From positions 1,320,001 through 1,384,000 of the forward strand of contig WPIO01000103.1 in assembly GCA_009760855.2 (NCBI GenBank): a stretch of 64,000 bases of DNA, in the 5' to 3' direction. The translations under genes were made by a program, and so were the position numbers. Source of the stretch: Cristatella mucedo (taxonomy: Eukaryota; Bryozoa; Phylactolaemata; Cristatellidae). Positions 1-12,500 of this stretch are shown in pieces (positions within the stretch are counted from its first letter, which is position 1; every line of letters begins with the position of its first letter). The notes under the pieces were generated by a model. That model was not told the DNA's origin and ran no database searches. It saw only the letters and a list, made by a program, of their open reading frames with translations.

Positions 1-467
1 TTGGTTGCATCCAAAGAGCAACGAAAAAAGACAACTGTAGCGGACTAAGGCAGCATCGAAGAGCGCCCAGACCCAGACAATAAAAACTCCATGCATATAG
101 CGTAGAAAAGTCTATTCGACAGTGATGGAGGTTTACCGGCTTGTGGAACTATAATAATAATAATACAATTGTAACGCCGAAGGCTCGGCGGGGTAAGCTT
201 GACCTGCCGCTTACCTAGCGGCGTAGCCTATCGCCTAATGCCGTTCGGTGCGCGCCTCCGCGAAATAAGCTGGCCGCCACGAAACGAGCGTTTCTGGCGC
301 TGACCTGCTTACCGTTACTAAAGGGGGTCGTGAGTACGCGGCGTGAATTGGAAAGCGAGACACACAAATTGGGGATTTTACTGAACTTTATTCGCAAGCG
401 CCCAAAGTCGCTGCGCGTCTAGTTCAGCTTTATCTCCACACTCCTCGCACGTTCTCAGCTACACTAA
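1..467. other. Unassigned left edge
   Basis: No protein family, tRNA or known repeat was recognised. A CpG-containing stretch at 180-420 has no coding signal on either strand. Confidence 0.4.
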
Positions 468-790
468 CACTCTTGCGGAGGGAATACTCCTACACACTAA
501 GCGCGACCCGGACCCTAAACCCTAACCGGTGAACTAGGAATCCGTTTCCACCTGTGCCGAGGGAATACCCCAAACACGCCAACTTAAACACTCGAGCGGA
601 GGGAGTACTTCTCCACACTGAAGTGCGAACCGGAGTCTAAACCCTACCCGGTGAACTAGAACTCGGTTTCCACCAGTGCGACCGGAATACTCCCCACACG
701 CCAACTCAAGCACTCCACACTAAAGCGCGACCCGGAGCCTAAACCCTACCCGGTGAACTAGAGCTCCACACACGCCAACTACGCCTAGCT
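468..790 (+). repeat. Tandem repeat, about 122-bp unit, 2.5 degenerate copies
   Basis: Three diverged units start near 468, 589 and 711 with CACTC. Shared blocks are GCGGAGGGA, CTAAACCCTA, CCGGTGAACTAG, CGGTTTCCACC and ACGCCAACT. The third unit carries an internal deletion. Function unknown. Confidence 0.7.
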
Positions 791-1499
791 CGCGCCGGCA
801 AATCCCTATGCCGAGAGCACGTGCTAGCGCGCACACACACGACACAAAAGAAACACAAAACACGAAAGAACACACAAAATGCCAGCTCGGGAGCGATACG
901 ACCGTATTCGGTGGGGTTCCACCGAATCCTCCTAGAGCTGTTTCGTCTTGTTCCGTCAATCGCCGGCGAACAGCCCGCCCTCCTCCCTCGCTTTTAGAGA
1001 AACGAGTGCCCGACGGCGTCGAGGTGCAGAGCCGGACCAAAGACAAAAAGACACGAGGCAAAAGACCCAGAGCGAGCGTCGCTCGACTCTTAAATACTTG
1101 GCTGAGACAATGGGGCAAGAGCTTAGTGGTATTGGGCCCGGACACCTTGGCCCATTACGGAAAGGAATGACTACCGTTCCCAGGCCACTGGCAGGGCACC
1201 TCCGTCCAGCTTGAATGGCGAATGGGTTCCAGACACTTCTTTCTTGGGAAGAGGGAAGGCGGGGGTTGACAGGCCAGCCAACATCTATCAGCAGCTTCCG
1301 CGAGTATCGGACCAATTCTAAAGGCCGAATCGCCGCTGCTCGTCTCCGAGCTTCCTGGCCTGCTCCTAAGCGCTTCCTCTCTAACCGCACTGACGCTCCT
1401 CTCTGGCTCACTGCTCCAGGACAAAGGGGCTCTAGCCCGCCGCCGAACAGCTCTTGTTCGCGCTAAAATCCAGCCAAAGCCAGCAGGGCGCTACACAAT
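791..1499. other. Unassigned GC-moderate stretch
   Basis: Several overlapping ORFs exist on both strands but none resembles a known family. It could be internal sequence of the neighbouring LTR-like relic, but I cannot show that. Confidence 0.3.
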
Positions 1500-1560
1500 T
1501 GTATAGCGCCCTCAGAGAACAGAATCTCTTGCTAGGCACATTACCGATGCTGTACAGAAA
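1500..1560 (-). mobile_element. LINE-A type 3' end fragment
   Basis: Reverse complement of the LINE-A terminal stem-loop (AGCGCCCTCAGAGAACAGAA and CTAGGCAC), degenerate. Confidence 0.6.
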
Positions 1561-1635
1561 GCATAACCAAATGGTTGTACGGCGCCTGGCGCGTCTCTCA
1601 AGTGACTTATAAACGAACAAGCATTGGTCCCCCGG

Positions 1636-2105
1636 TTAGTCTGCCAGCAGACCGTGCAATGCAGCCCTGTAGTTCGGTTAAAACACATGCAAGCACAGCT
1701 GGGCGCCGAAAAGATCAAGTTTATTGTGGGCCGGTTAGTAGCAGTTAGGCATCGGATTAAGGGCCTTACAACGTTCCGACTGGGTTTAACTAGACGAACT
1801 CCCGAAGCCCGGATATAACAACCCCCTCACGCTGTGCTCGCAAGCGATGGTCCTGACTCAGAAGGCGGACCGCTACAGCAAAACACGATATGAGCGGCTA
1901 ACAGAGTAGCCGGTGGAACACAACTGCACAGTATAAGTTGCACTTGGCTGTTCGTCGCCCAAGGTCCGGACTCCCATGCTCTCGACTCGTTGTCTCTCTC
2001 TTGAGCTACTGAAGTTGCTGTCCTGAGCTCTGTCAGCGACCTTCTTTGTGTTCTCTCCCATCTGAACTCTTGAACTAGGGTGCAGTTGTTATTCTCTCGG
2101 ACCCA
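1636..2105 (-). mobile_element. L3 LTR-like repeat, relic copy
   Basis: The reverse complement aligns over about 460 bases with the copy at 29.64-30.24 kb. Shared landmarks in order: CAGTTGTGTTC.ACCGGCTAC, TAGCGG.CCGCCTTC, a TATA-like box before CGGGCTTCGGGAGTTCG, GCCCACAATAAACT, and TGTGTTTTAACCG. TATA box and AATAAA in this order are typical of an LTR. Neither end is precisely defined. Confidence 0.6.
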
Positions 2106-2224
2106 ATCTTGGTGTCCATTTTTAGATTTATTCATCTTGTCGATTCGCTCCAAACCCTCGGCTGATGGCATTCTTGTGCCTACCGTACCAGCCTTTAGCC
2201 TTAGTGAACGGAAAAGTAAGAGTA

Positions 2225-2412
2225 TTATACAGCCTCAGTTTGCATAGAGGCAGAAGAGCCTTCACGGCTATTACCGCCGCTTGCAACCGTCAATAAAGGT
2301 CCATGGCTATTACCGCCGCTTGCAACGGTCAATAAAGGATCAACCACTGCATGACTCGAACCCACGACCCTGGTCGCCAAGAGCGAGCACCTTACCCCTT
2401 TTCTAAGATCCA
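2225..2412 (-). mobile_element. SINE-B copy with internal 39-bp duplication
   Basis: On the minus strand it has the tRNA-like B box region followed by the SINE-B body. The segment beginning GGCTATTACCGCCGCTTGCA is repeated in tandem at 2266 and 2305. Confidence 0.7.
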
Positions 2413-3467
2413 GGAGCGATATCGTAATAAATAGCTTATGTCATTCTTGCACCAGCCCACCAGCCCAGCAGCACCTTGGTTAATGCAGCGTATTAGTCGG
2501 TCCACATCCTGACCGCATCGTCTGCCCAAAGCTCCGTTCTAACTGAGTAGATCTCGAAGCCACATCACCCCTCCCGCTTTGCTCCCCGTTGACTAATGGG
2601 GTTCCCTTCCCAGGTTCTGCTTGGCTAGATGTAAAGGCAAGGGCTCGTATCGCAGCTAACCTGAGAGCTGCCTCTGTGCTACTCTCCTTCCCCGAGGGAT
2701 ACGGGGAAACTGCGAGCTACATAACCAATTCCTAGCTGTTATTATTCAGAAACCGCGAATAATAAACATCTCGGCAGTAATAATCTGATTGATCTGGACA
2801 CCACCGTTTCGCTTCTACATGAACTCAGCTTTATACCGAATAACCGTACAGTTGGCGGAGCCCCTGGTGGGGGCAGGGGGTCATTCTCATCTAGCAGGGA
2901 GGCGAACAAGCTCTATTCCCACGTTTTCTACCGTCACCAAGGTCACCAAGAACAAAACTATGCTTCAATTCCAATCGGTGAGCAACCACCGAGTTCATGT
3001 TGAATAAACACTATGATTTTGCGAAAGTTTTTATTATGTTCGAACGTAGTCCCTCCTGCACAAACATTCTGCAGGTTTGGCCGGGCTCTAGAAAAAAATC
3101 TTGGCTCCGCCACTATTACTATGAATAACGACATACCCGGCTCCTGGTCGTTACAAATCAGGAACCGAGAAAATTAATCAGTTTTCCTAATCTAGCTGAT
3201 TCACCACGCCGTCGATTCGCGGATATATTTGAGACAGATAGAGAAACTTTGTTCAGCCTCTAAATATCGAATAACGGTTGGTCTAATACGGTTGTAGGTA
3301 GGAATTAATTTCTATCTACGGTGTAAACAGAACTTTAACCTTGATCAAGCCAGCAAATAAGAGTAAGGTGATACCCCCAGAAGGAGCAGGTCGCCCACCT
3401 CAAGAGGGATTCCATCGCGAAGCCCCGCAACAACCGAGGCAGACCAGATGGGCTAAACGTGAAGGTC
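2413..3467. other. Unassigned stretch
   Basis: No gene or repeat was recognised. ORFs are short and without family resemblance. Confidence 0.4.
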
Positions 3468-3712
3468 AGCTGATTCAGCAGCCACATTTCACATTTCTAT
3501 TGCAACGGAGGTGCCCTAGCTGTAATCACCCTCACTTGCAGTGAGCCATAATGGCTTACCTGCTATACAACTGGAACCAAACGCATGAGTGCTGGGTCAT
3601 CATAGCCCACGAGGCAAGGTTCTCGTTCTTCGCGACCGAGGTATCGGGTTCAAATCCTGCAGTTGGCGTTCCTTTATTACTGCAAGTGAAACCCGTTCAG
3701 GCTCTTCTGTCG
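3468..3712. mobile_element. Two oppositely oriented SINE-B fragments
   Basis: 3468-3560 is a minus-strand SINE-B body (CAGCTGATTCAGCAG onwards). 3588-3712 is a plus-strand head with GGTATCGGGTTCAAATCCTG as its B-box region. A short (TG)n tract follows at 3713-3738. Confidence 0.6.
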
Positions 3713-4072
3713 ATGTGTGTGTGTGTGTGTATGTGTGGGTCGTCAAGTGAAGCATCTTATGGCTGGCTAAAGCCCAGGGGCAGTAATCTTACACACCAAA
3801 CGTAAGCGTTACCTTATAAGCCGCAATGTTGTCTAAAGAGGCAGCATCCCGAGGCTAGTGGCTTAAGTGCTGCGTCGGCGCCAGCAAACAGCTAAAGAAT
3901 TTTTACGGTACTCAAATGGCGCCCTGACGGCAATGCGAACAGGCCGGCGTCCTACTGCAACCCAATGCCCTTGCCCTTCCCGGTTCAATCCTGGAGGTTC
4001 ACCCTAAATGCTTGGGTAGATAGCCGCTCCATCACTGAAACCTCGAAGGTATTCAAGTTCATAATCATCGAG

Positions 4073-4437
4073 CTATGTCAAAGCTGCTCGGATGCATGCC
4101 AGCACGCTACCAGCCAAATGCTCGCTTCTGCAAAGCTTTGCTGCTGGGAAGTCAATCCAATCAGCACCCTCCTCGGAGGATGGCTGGAGTGCCTCCTCGG
4201 CGGCCGCTGCGACCGTCTGCTCAGTAGGGGTCGCCCCCTGTGCCGCAGGCGTTTCGCTCTCATACTCCGCCGCGGGTGTCTTGAGCCTCGTCTGATTTTC
4301 GAGTACCTTGCTGGCTCGAGCCGCTTCTCCTGCCTGCACGGCCTCGCTGGCTCGCACAGCTTCTCCTGCCTGCACGGCCTCGCCGGCTCGCGGGACGACG
4401 CTCGGCAGCTCAAAGCGCTGTCAGGGAGAGACGGCAT
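4073..4437 (-). other. Gag-tail-like heptad repeat segment
   Basis: An open minus-strand frame encodes QAGEAVRASEAVQAGEAARA and further Ala/Glu-rich sequence. The DNA holds two copies of a 36-bp unit starting GAGGCCGTGCAGGCAGGAGA. The same (A/Q)GE.VQ heptad occurs near the end of the ORF in the LTR element at 51.6 kb, so this may be a relic of that family. Not a recognised host gene. Confidence 0.45.
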
Positions 4438-4584
4438 TGGATCGCACGACGCTAGCCTGTTCCCCGCGAGGGCACCGCTTGAGTTCCCTCAAATACATGA
4501 GGTATTGCTGTCATGAACGCCAAACTTTAGTAGTTATCACCTCCAGCCAATCGCACAGTAGCCAGCCATCATATTTCTACGACG

Positions 4585-4851
4585 TCAACCCTGGTCGTGG
4601 GTTCGAGTCATCCAGTGGGCAATCCTGCGTTGCCCACTGCAAGAGATAGGAATAGCCGTTAAGGCTACTCAGTCGCCATAAATGAGGCTGTTGAATCAGC
4701 TAATCTTTTCAGGTATGCAATATAAATGGAGATCGCATCCTGCGTTGCCCACTGCAAGAGATAGGAATAGCCGTTAAGGCTACTCAGTCGCCATAAATGA
4801 GGCTGTTGAATCAGCTAATCTTTTCAGGTATGCAATATAAATGGAGATCGC
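4585..4851 (+). mobile_element. SINE-B fragment with perfect 115-bp tandem duplication
   Basis: GGTCGTGGGTTCGAGTCAT marks the tRNA-like part at 4593. 4622-4736 and 4737-4851 are identical by eye over all 115 bases, both starting ATCCTGCGTTGCCCACTGCA. Confidence 0.75.
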
Positions 4852-4867
4852 ATAGACTCAGCAATTA

Positions 4868-4965
4868 TTAAAAATAGAAATAGTAATAATACATTTGTTA
4901 TAGCACCCTCAGAGAACTCAATCTCTTTCCAGGCACTTTACATTTGCTGTAAAGGAAGCGCGATC
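4868..4965 (-). mobile_element. LINE-A type 3' end
   Basis: Reverse-complement LINE-A terminus: AATAATAC, then AGCACCCTCAGAGAACTCAA and TCTCTTTCCAGGCACTTTAC. Confidence 0.7.
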
Positions 4966-5684
4966 GCAAGTTTAGCGGTAGCATACTTTACGTTGGGTCT
5001 GCTGTACGCAAAGCGGACCTTACTCCTCCAGTGAGACTTCCTATGTCGAATAGCGAACCCATTTATGGACTTCCATATTCTCGCGAGCTACGGTGGGTCG
5101 TCACGACCACCAGCTCTGCCTGGCCTCCTGCATTTCTTAATAAAGAGCCGTGTTCAAATATCGGTCTTCTGGCGAGTTCGCGACTGCTCACATATCCTCA
5201 GTCATGACAAACTACCCCGAATCGCTATCGAGGCCAGGATTGAAATACCTTGGCATTTTACCTTTTTTACAAGCGATTTTGAATCGCTATCAAAGCAAGG
5301 TTTCAAGAAGCCTTTGCGATAGGAATCTTGCAAGAGCTGCTACGCCTAGGTGCGACGTGAGGTTTAAGACGCTTTAAGACCCAAGAAAATAGAATTGAGA
5401 CATGGCTCATATGATGAGTCCCTCTCCTGCCTGAATAGTTGATCAGCTAGTTTCTGTCTTGGCTGAAAGAAGCTTGATTTTTTACACTGACCTGAGGCCG
5501 ATATAAGCTTCCGCTCTTGACCTAGGCCTTCTGGAGTATCTCCCCAGTACCTTTTAACACCACTTATCCATAACCACTGATCGCCACCTCGAGCCGTGTA
5601 GTGTCAGGCCAATACCAGGTGCATTGCCAACCGGGTTTAAGCTACAGACGGCTGACAGGGTTTAAGAAAAAGAGCGAAGCATAA
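4966..5684. other. Unassigned stretch
   Basis: Nothing recognisable; the ORFs of 75-85 codons have no family features. Confidence 0.4.
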
Positions 5685-6245
5685 ATCAAAAACAGAGGTT
5701 TGAGCACGTGTCTCCTTTGCTAAAAGAGCTAGGATGGATGCCGGTTGAGCAACGGATACAGAGCAAAGTTCTTACGCTGACTCACAAGGCGTGCCACGGC
5801 TTGGCTCCTTCGTACCTAGCTGAACTGCTGCATCAGTTTCAGCCTGTTCACGCCCTCAGGTCCTGTGTGGACAATAAATTAAGCTGCACCATTCCTCCGT
5901 TTAAAGACAGTTGGCGACAGAAGCTATAGCTCTGCAGGTCCTACACTGTAGAACTCACTTCCACAATTCTTACGCACTGACAACTACTCTCCTACTGCCG
6001 ACTATGGCTCATCCTTTTCAGCGGTCCTGAGCTGCTACTTCTATGCTACTCACTACTTCAACTGCTCTCCTAACTCTGCTATGCTTCCCACTTTCCCTTT
6101 GTTTCGTGAGACGAAGTCGGTTGGCTACCGAATGCGTACCAAAAGCCGCTTAGGCTGCTTGTGCGCTATACAAAACTCTACTGCGTAACACCGACATGGT
6201 CTTTATGACTTTGTGGAGTTACAGACTGAGATACATTACATTACA
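5685..6245 (+). mobile_element. LINE-B 3' fragment (pol C-terminus and tail)
   Basis: Encodes, with frameshifts, the LINE-B C-terminal region (SPLLKELGWMPVEQRIQSKV, GLAPSYLAELLHQFQPV) and ends in the family tail ACATTACATTACA. 5'-truncated and pseudogenised. Confidence 0.85.
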
Positions 6246-9219
6246 AGAATCGAATTCGAAAGAGTGCAAGAGCAGTGATGATTAGTAGATTTGCTAACGA
6301 GAGCGATTAGTGCGTGAATGAGTGTGATACTGTTTGACGTGGCTTGCCGAAGCTTGCTCCTGATTTGAGCACTCGAATTGAAACTTTTAACTGATGACTT
6401 AACATCGCTGCAGCTTATCAAATCTGCGTTAATGCGATGCGTGCCAGGCTCAGCCGTATTGTGGGCAGGACTTGTGAGGGAGCACGGGCTGCTTGATCCG
6501 GCCGCTGGCCTGCTTCACATTTATTTGGATAGAAGGTTCACCGTGCTGCTGGACCCCCTTCTTTTATTCATCGAACTCAATTCGTTAAAGTATGAGGCGT
6601 CGGCGGTGTCATTGATGCCAATTGCGGCTTCGGGCTGCAGAAGAATGTGAGAGCATTCCTGTCAACCAACCAAGATTCGCACTGAAGTGATTTATCCATG
6701 GTGTAGCTTTCGACAAGCCTAAGGGCTCCACAGGACCATCAATGCCACTGTTGGCTTTTGTGGTCTCATGCTACATTAATTGCTGTTGACCTGTAGCACT
6801 CCAGTTGCTCCGACGAGTTTTTTGCGACTTTCTTTCCTTATTGGTCGTCCAAGGTAGAAGCTCAACCTGAGGCTAGCCGAAAAAGAAGCCGGTTCTATGT
6901 CATGGACAATTTCAGTGAACACAAGAGTTCTTATTCTTATTAGGAACTCATGCCGACCACGACGTTGTGCGGTTACAGGGCTAACAACTACGCAGGTCAA
7001 GATATAGTTTCTTGTATTTACAAGTATGTGTTAACTATGTGCATCAATCTGATAGCCCAGAAAAAAGCTAGAGATTTTCCAATAGTAACAACGTCACTCT
7101 TCCTGTTGTGCAGCTCGAAGGAACTTACTTAAAACTCAAGCAAAGGCATGACCGGTCATGTCACAATTACGATTTCTAGGTTTAAGATAGCCTGATGTAC
7201 ATGCATATCCTGTAATATGAATACTTGTGCACCTCTTTGTACAGAATAATTATCGTACCGCTATGCAGCCCCTTAAACTGAACACATTTCCCCCTAGCTC
7301 AATCCGGGCTCTGAGGTGTCCGGGGTCAGCAGTCCAATGATGTTTAGGTAACACCAGGCAGTTTCCCACCTGATGTCCTTCAACGGTCACTGTATTTTCA
7401 GCTCCTTGGCCAGGGATCCACCCATTGAAAAACTCCAGGTACAACGATGTTTACGACATTTCGCAGCAGCTGTAAGAAAGCGAAGGTATATGCTCCTTCC
7501 TTTAGGGGCAAGGAGAGGCGACACCCCATACAATAAATCATCCCAAGCCACTCATTTTGTAATGACCACGGAAGAACTGCAAGTTATATGCAGCAGAAGC
7601 TAAGAATACATATGCAACTATTTGGTTGGTTAGTAAATGACGGTCCAGTACATACCAATTTCCTATATCTACTCAACGGCTAAGACTGCCCCTGTTACTG
7701 AAGTATGGGATAGACGTAACATTTCCACAATGCCTATTGCAGTGCAGACCGGGCAAGGTCGACACAGCGGTACGTGTACAGTTACCTCGGCACTGCATAC
7801 TTTCAACAGCACAATAATTTTGTAATGGCAATGAGGTTGGACACTAAGTTTGCTGTACTTCACCACCGATCAAGCACACGCCTACGCTCCAACCGAAATA
7901 ATTCAGTTTGCCTGCTCCAGCCAGAAAGCTTCAGCATGATTGCAGCTGTATTCTTTTTTCAGACTCGCCAAGCTGCTCCAAAAATAAATATAATGTAGCT
8001 CTAAAATTGCTACTAACATCTCGGCCTCAACGAATTTGAAAGAAATGCCATGCAGGTTATCTGCCTAAATAGCCAGCGTTATCAATAACAGCTAGTTTCA
8101 CAGTTTAGGGCTAAGAAGCAAGGGCAGATATTGATATCTGTTTTAGGAAGCAAGAGCAAAGGGCGAGCTTCTTGTGAATAGTGTGATGCATGCAGTAGCT
8201 GGCTTGCAAATGAGCTATGCTTTGGCAGGCCTTTGGATAATAGTGAGAAAATTATATATCTTGTATCTGGTGTTTCAGCCGGTGCCACGGCAGCTCCTCC
8301 AGTAAAGTGTGGCTAACTTTTCTTCTGGATTTAGATGCCGACACCTTTTTGGCAGCCATGCTATATAAGAATTCAACTTGAAAATGCAGAACAAGTAAAA
8401 TGCAAAACAACTAACTAAGCCTGCTGTGATTTTAGTGCAGAAACTTCTGCCTGAGCAGGAAGGATCCAGCAACGTCAGGTTTTATGGACCAATGCTCAAC
8501 TGATTGAGCTATCACAGCCAAATGAGGTCAAGAGCCAGCGAAATAACCGTGCCAAGCAGCCACCATTCATACAAATGTGAATGACTTCTGAAAATACCAT
8601 CATTTTAAGTGTACAGCACTCAAAAAGATGACTTAACAACAAGGTGACGGTAATCTGCTACATCGTACCAGATAGACAGCACACAACTTGTCAGGCAAAC
8701 GATCAAAGGCCACGTGCAGAAATATTTCAAGAAGCCTGAAAAAATTACCAGGAACATGCCAACAAGCAAGCAAAGCCAATGTAGATATATGGAATGCACA
8801 CCGATTGAGCTCCAGTGTCGGGAGCACTCGGTGAGCCAAACGTTCGGTAGGTGCATGGACACCAACTTAATGCTGGCGGCCTGTCTTTGGGACTGCATAG
8901 CCCGTGGTGGCATGTGAGCACAGTCGTCAAATGTGGGTAACTTGAGAGCCAATATTTGCTGGGCATGCATGCCATCTTTTCGTGGCCCGGTCTTGGGGAC
9001 TGCTGAGGCAGTGATAGCAGCTAGGTATAACCTATAATGCCTGCCTCAGAACTCGATCACGTTCAGGTTGCCAAAACTTGCTTGAACCCAGGCAATCGGC
9101 TTACTTGGCCGAGAAGACGATGAATGCTCACAAGATGACGACGGTCAGCGGCGTGGAACTAAGCATTTCATCGCAAAGTATCGCCTGCATACTGCAGGCG
9201 ATACTGTCAGAGATGCACC
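6246..9219. other. INTS13 3' flank, unassigned
   Basis: AT-rich DNA that should contain the INTS13 3' UTR near 9.2 kb. I found no further gene, SINE or LINE, and no convincing poly(A) signal close to the stop. Confidence 0.4.
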
Positions 9220-9587
9220 TCAGCAGCATGAATGCTGGTGAATGAATTCACGTAATTGGCTTTTCCCATTAGACCACGATGCAGATGCAGACGATGAGCG
9301 ATCAGAAGTCTGCGCACGACCGAAAAGCTTCCGATTTTTCGTCAACCTTCTCTCTAAAACCGGCAAGAATAGCAACGTGGCAAGGATCTTAGCCACATGC
9401 TTTCCAGAGGCAGCCGAGACTTGAAAAGAACTGAGGAGGTCGTACTCATACCCTTTATCACCCAGGAACGCATAGAGCTGTGCACGATTGCTGCCACCGC
9501 TGGCAGCTCGACCAGAAAACTCTGCGTGACGGCTCGAGTTGATGGCATTCACTCGGTTCGTCCATAGCTGCAATAAGTTCTGTGTGC
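9220..9587 (-). CDS. INTS13: INTS13 coding exon 15 (C-terminal)
   Basis: Starts (G)TQNLLQLWTNRVNAINSSR and continues HAEFSGR ... NRAQLYAFL; this is the human segment LLSLWSNRINTANSRKHQEF ... NRAELYQHL that binds the Integrator cleavage module. The frame stays open to a TGA at 9220-9222, giving about 78 residues beyond the conserved end at about 9455. A possible donor, AAAGG|GTATGAG at 9452/9451, would divert the mRNA and replace this tail. Confidence 0.82.
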
Positions 9588-12500
9588 CTATGAAAATGCA
9601 AAAAGGTGGCTTTTTTTGCTGTGCTGCCACTTACAATAGGCAAAGCTGTGGAAACAGAGAAAACGCAATAGACGCCGCCCAGTGGACGAATGGAAAGGAT
9701 CGAGCGAAGAGCAAGGCCTGCACAGTTTGAAATATATGTGCATGTTTCAAGCTGTGCAGTGACAAAGTCACTTTTTTTTTGCTTTTTTATTTTGCTTTGG
9801 CAGTGACAAAAAGTCACTTTTTTTTTGCAAAATAGCTTCGAAAACAATCAGCACAAATCGACTCAAACGGCCTGAAGGCTGCATGCAATGGCTGGCCAAA
9901 AGAATTGCCGAACCTTTAGTCCAGTGGTTAAGGCGCTCGCCTCGAAACGAGGTCAAGGTGAAAGTTCTTTTAGAGGGCTATACAAATGAATTCTATTTGC
10001 TATATTTTATAACAGGCCCTGTAAAATCACCAACAGAAAAAGTCACTCAAGCAAGACTAGAATGTAGGAGCTACTTTACTGCTCAACGATTGATAGCTGC
10101 CAAGAGCAACGATTCGATGAGTACCGGTGGTCGGCTTCGATACCAACACGTGAAACTTTACCAATACACAAAGAACATGTATGACAATAAAATAGGCAGA
10201 CAAGCAGTTTGAAAATTGCACACATTAGGCCACTAAGAATGCTTTTTAAGTTGAACGAACGAAAGATAGTGCACTCGTGCTGTGTACCAGAAGTCGCTCT
10301 CAAGCGCCGTCTGCATGCTTATGGATAATACGTGCGCAACACACGTGTACTTTATGTGAAGCGACCTCTTGATGGCATAGAAACAAGCACGATCAATCGC
10401 CTGCTGCACACTAAGACACTAAAGGCGTTTTCCGGCTGCATCAGCTCCCGAGTCATGCAGGGCATCTGAGTGTCGACGACAAGCAACACTTCGTAAGTTC
10501 TCGAATGGTCGAAAGGTTGGAGTGACAGCATTACGGTAGCATACCAGCTGCTGCCGCAAAACCAAGCACATTACCTGACGCCCGGCGGGCAGAGCGGAGC
10601 TTGGCAACAGGCAGCATCGGTGGACACGACATTACCTGCACGGATGTCATGAGCAAGGTCCATTTTAGCCTTCTTTAGGACGGGTGACGACACTCGAGAA
10701 GTAGGCTCTGAGCCGGGAAGTCTGAAATGCACGTGACCAGCCGCACATGGGACGTTAATAAAGCAGGCATTCGTTTCACAACTACACAGCTCCGTCCGCA
10801 CAGGGCGGTCCGCTAGACGGAAGCAGGCGATCCTGGATGGAAGCAGTCACAAGGCTGCGCCCCAGCGATATAGATTTAATGCTCCATACCTATTGCCGCT
10901 GCAGTTACTGCTCTCCGACTCGGCACGGACTGAAGACGCCGAGACACTGGCAGAAATTGCAGAGGCACCTGAAACCGTGCCGATGCCCCTCTCGTCCCTT
11001 GATCGCTTGGCACTGCGGCTGTCGTCCACGCCACCGACGCCACCGCCAGGCGGCTTCCGGCAGTCGAGCAGACAGCTGAGCACCTCCTGGTGCGCACTCG
11101 ACGTGTCAGCGTGCGCACGAAGCAGTGTCTCTAGTTCGCTCCACATCTGCCTGTACTGCTCGTCCCTACGAGGGCAGGCCAGCGAGAGCGTGTGCACGAT
11201 TTCAGAAAATAAAGCTCCAGGACGTTAGATGACATTCAAAGCAAGACCTATCCGACATAAATCAGAAATAATTCTAGCATCCTGATATACAAGCACAGCT
11301 AAACTTGCAGTTCAAATCTGACTCTGATATGTGTAGTATTGTTAGAGTTATGGAATTTACAAGGTACAAAGCTATACTAAAAATAAAGCTTTTAAAAAAT
11401 CACAAGCTTGCCCATCAACAAGCTTCACGCATGTACCTACATCAACCGAGATTCAACAAGTTGGGATACAAGTCGCATATGATGCAGAGATAGGTAAATT
11501 TGTTTATTTGTAGATATGTTGCTTTCGGTTTACATCCGGGTTAGACATGGTGGTGTGAAGAATCATTCTTTCTTTTATGTGGAAGTCGTCAGAACTTCCG
11601 ACCCCATTTCTAAAACGCTTGTCATTTGAAAGGTACCCTAAATAAATATCGATTGCGGGACCAATTTTGTAAGTATTTTCTTGAATTCCCCCCTTAAAAG
11701 CGCTAGCTTGAGGACGCATACTTGAGTTCAGGACTGACTGTCCATCGACTGGCACAAGAGAACTATTGTAGGTCGTAAGAATTTATCTGAGCAAATGAGC
11801 CGAGTCCAGCTTCAATAAAAATGTATCAGGATCACACATGCACAATAACAATTGCTGATGTCGACAATCAACCTTTTTAAAACCACTTCCAGCCCCATAC
11901 CTAGCGATCTTTGTGGATCTAGCAAATCCTTTTCTATCTTCTTTGTGAGCAGGATAAAGGAGATTAGCGAGTCGATCCACAACTCACCATCCCCACTGGT
12001 ATCATCATTAGCTCCTTGTTTTAGTCCATTTTTATAGCTAGTCCTTAGTATTCATAAACAGCAATAAGATGTCCATAACCACAGGTGACAAGCGATGAAC
12101 TAAACGTGAAAGGCTAGCCTTGGAACCACAGCACGGCAGGGTGAGCACAGCGTGGCAGGTCTTCGCACAAGATAGTACAGCTTTGCAGGACTCACCTCTT
12201 TGTGCCCTTACTGCGGTTGCCACTACCCGAGCTTCCAGAGCCGCTGCTGCCACTTGTGCCACCAGCACCACTTCCGGCCATTGTACCACTAGTCAGAAGA
12301 GGTCCACCTTCACTTTCAAGGCTAACGAGGTGGTATATGGCTTTCTTGCATTCGAGGACTTCATCTTCATCAAGCTCCTCTTTCACGATGAGTGAAGGAA
12401 GTGGATCCAGGTGCTTCAACGAATGGCACAGAAAACGATCGACCGTTTTACCAGCAACAAACAAAGTCACGCTCTCTACCTGCTCGTGTAAATAAATGTG

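Noticed and set aside
512-530. CCCTAAACCCTAA, resembling a telomere repeat
   Set aside because: Present once or twice as part of the larger 122-bp unit, not a pure short-unit array.
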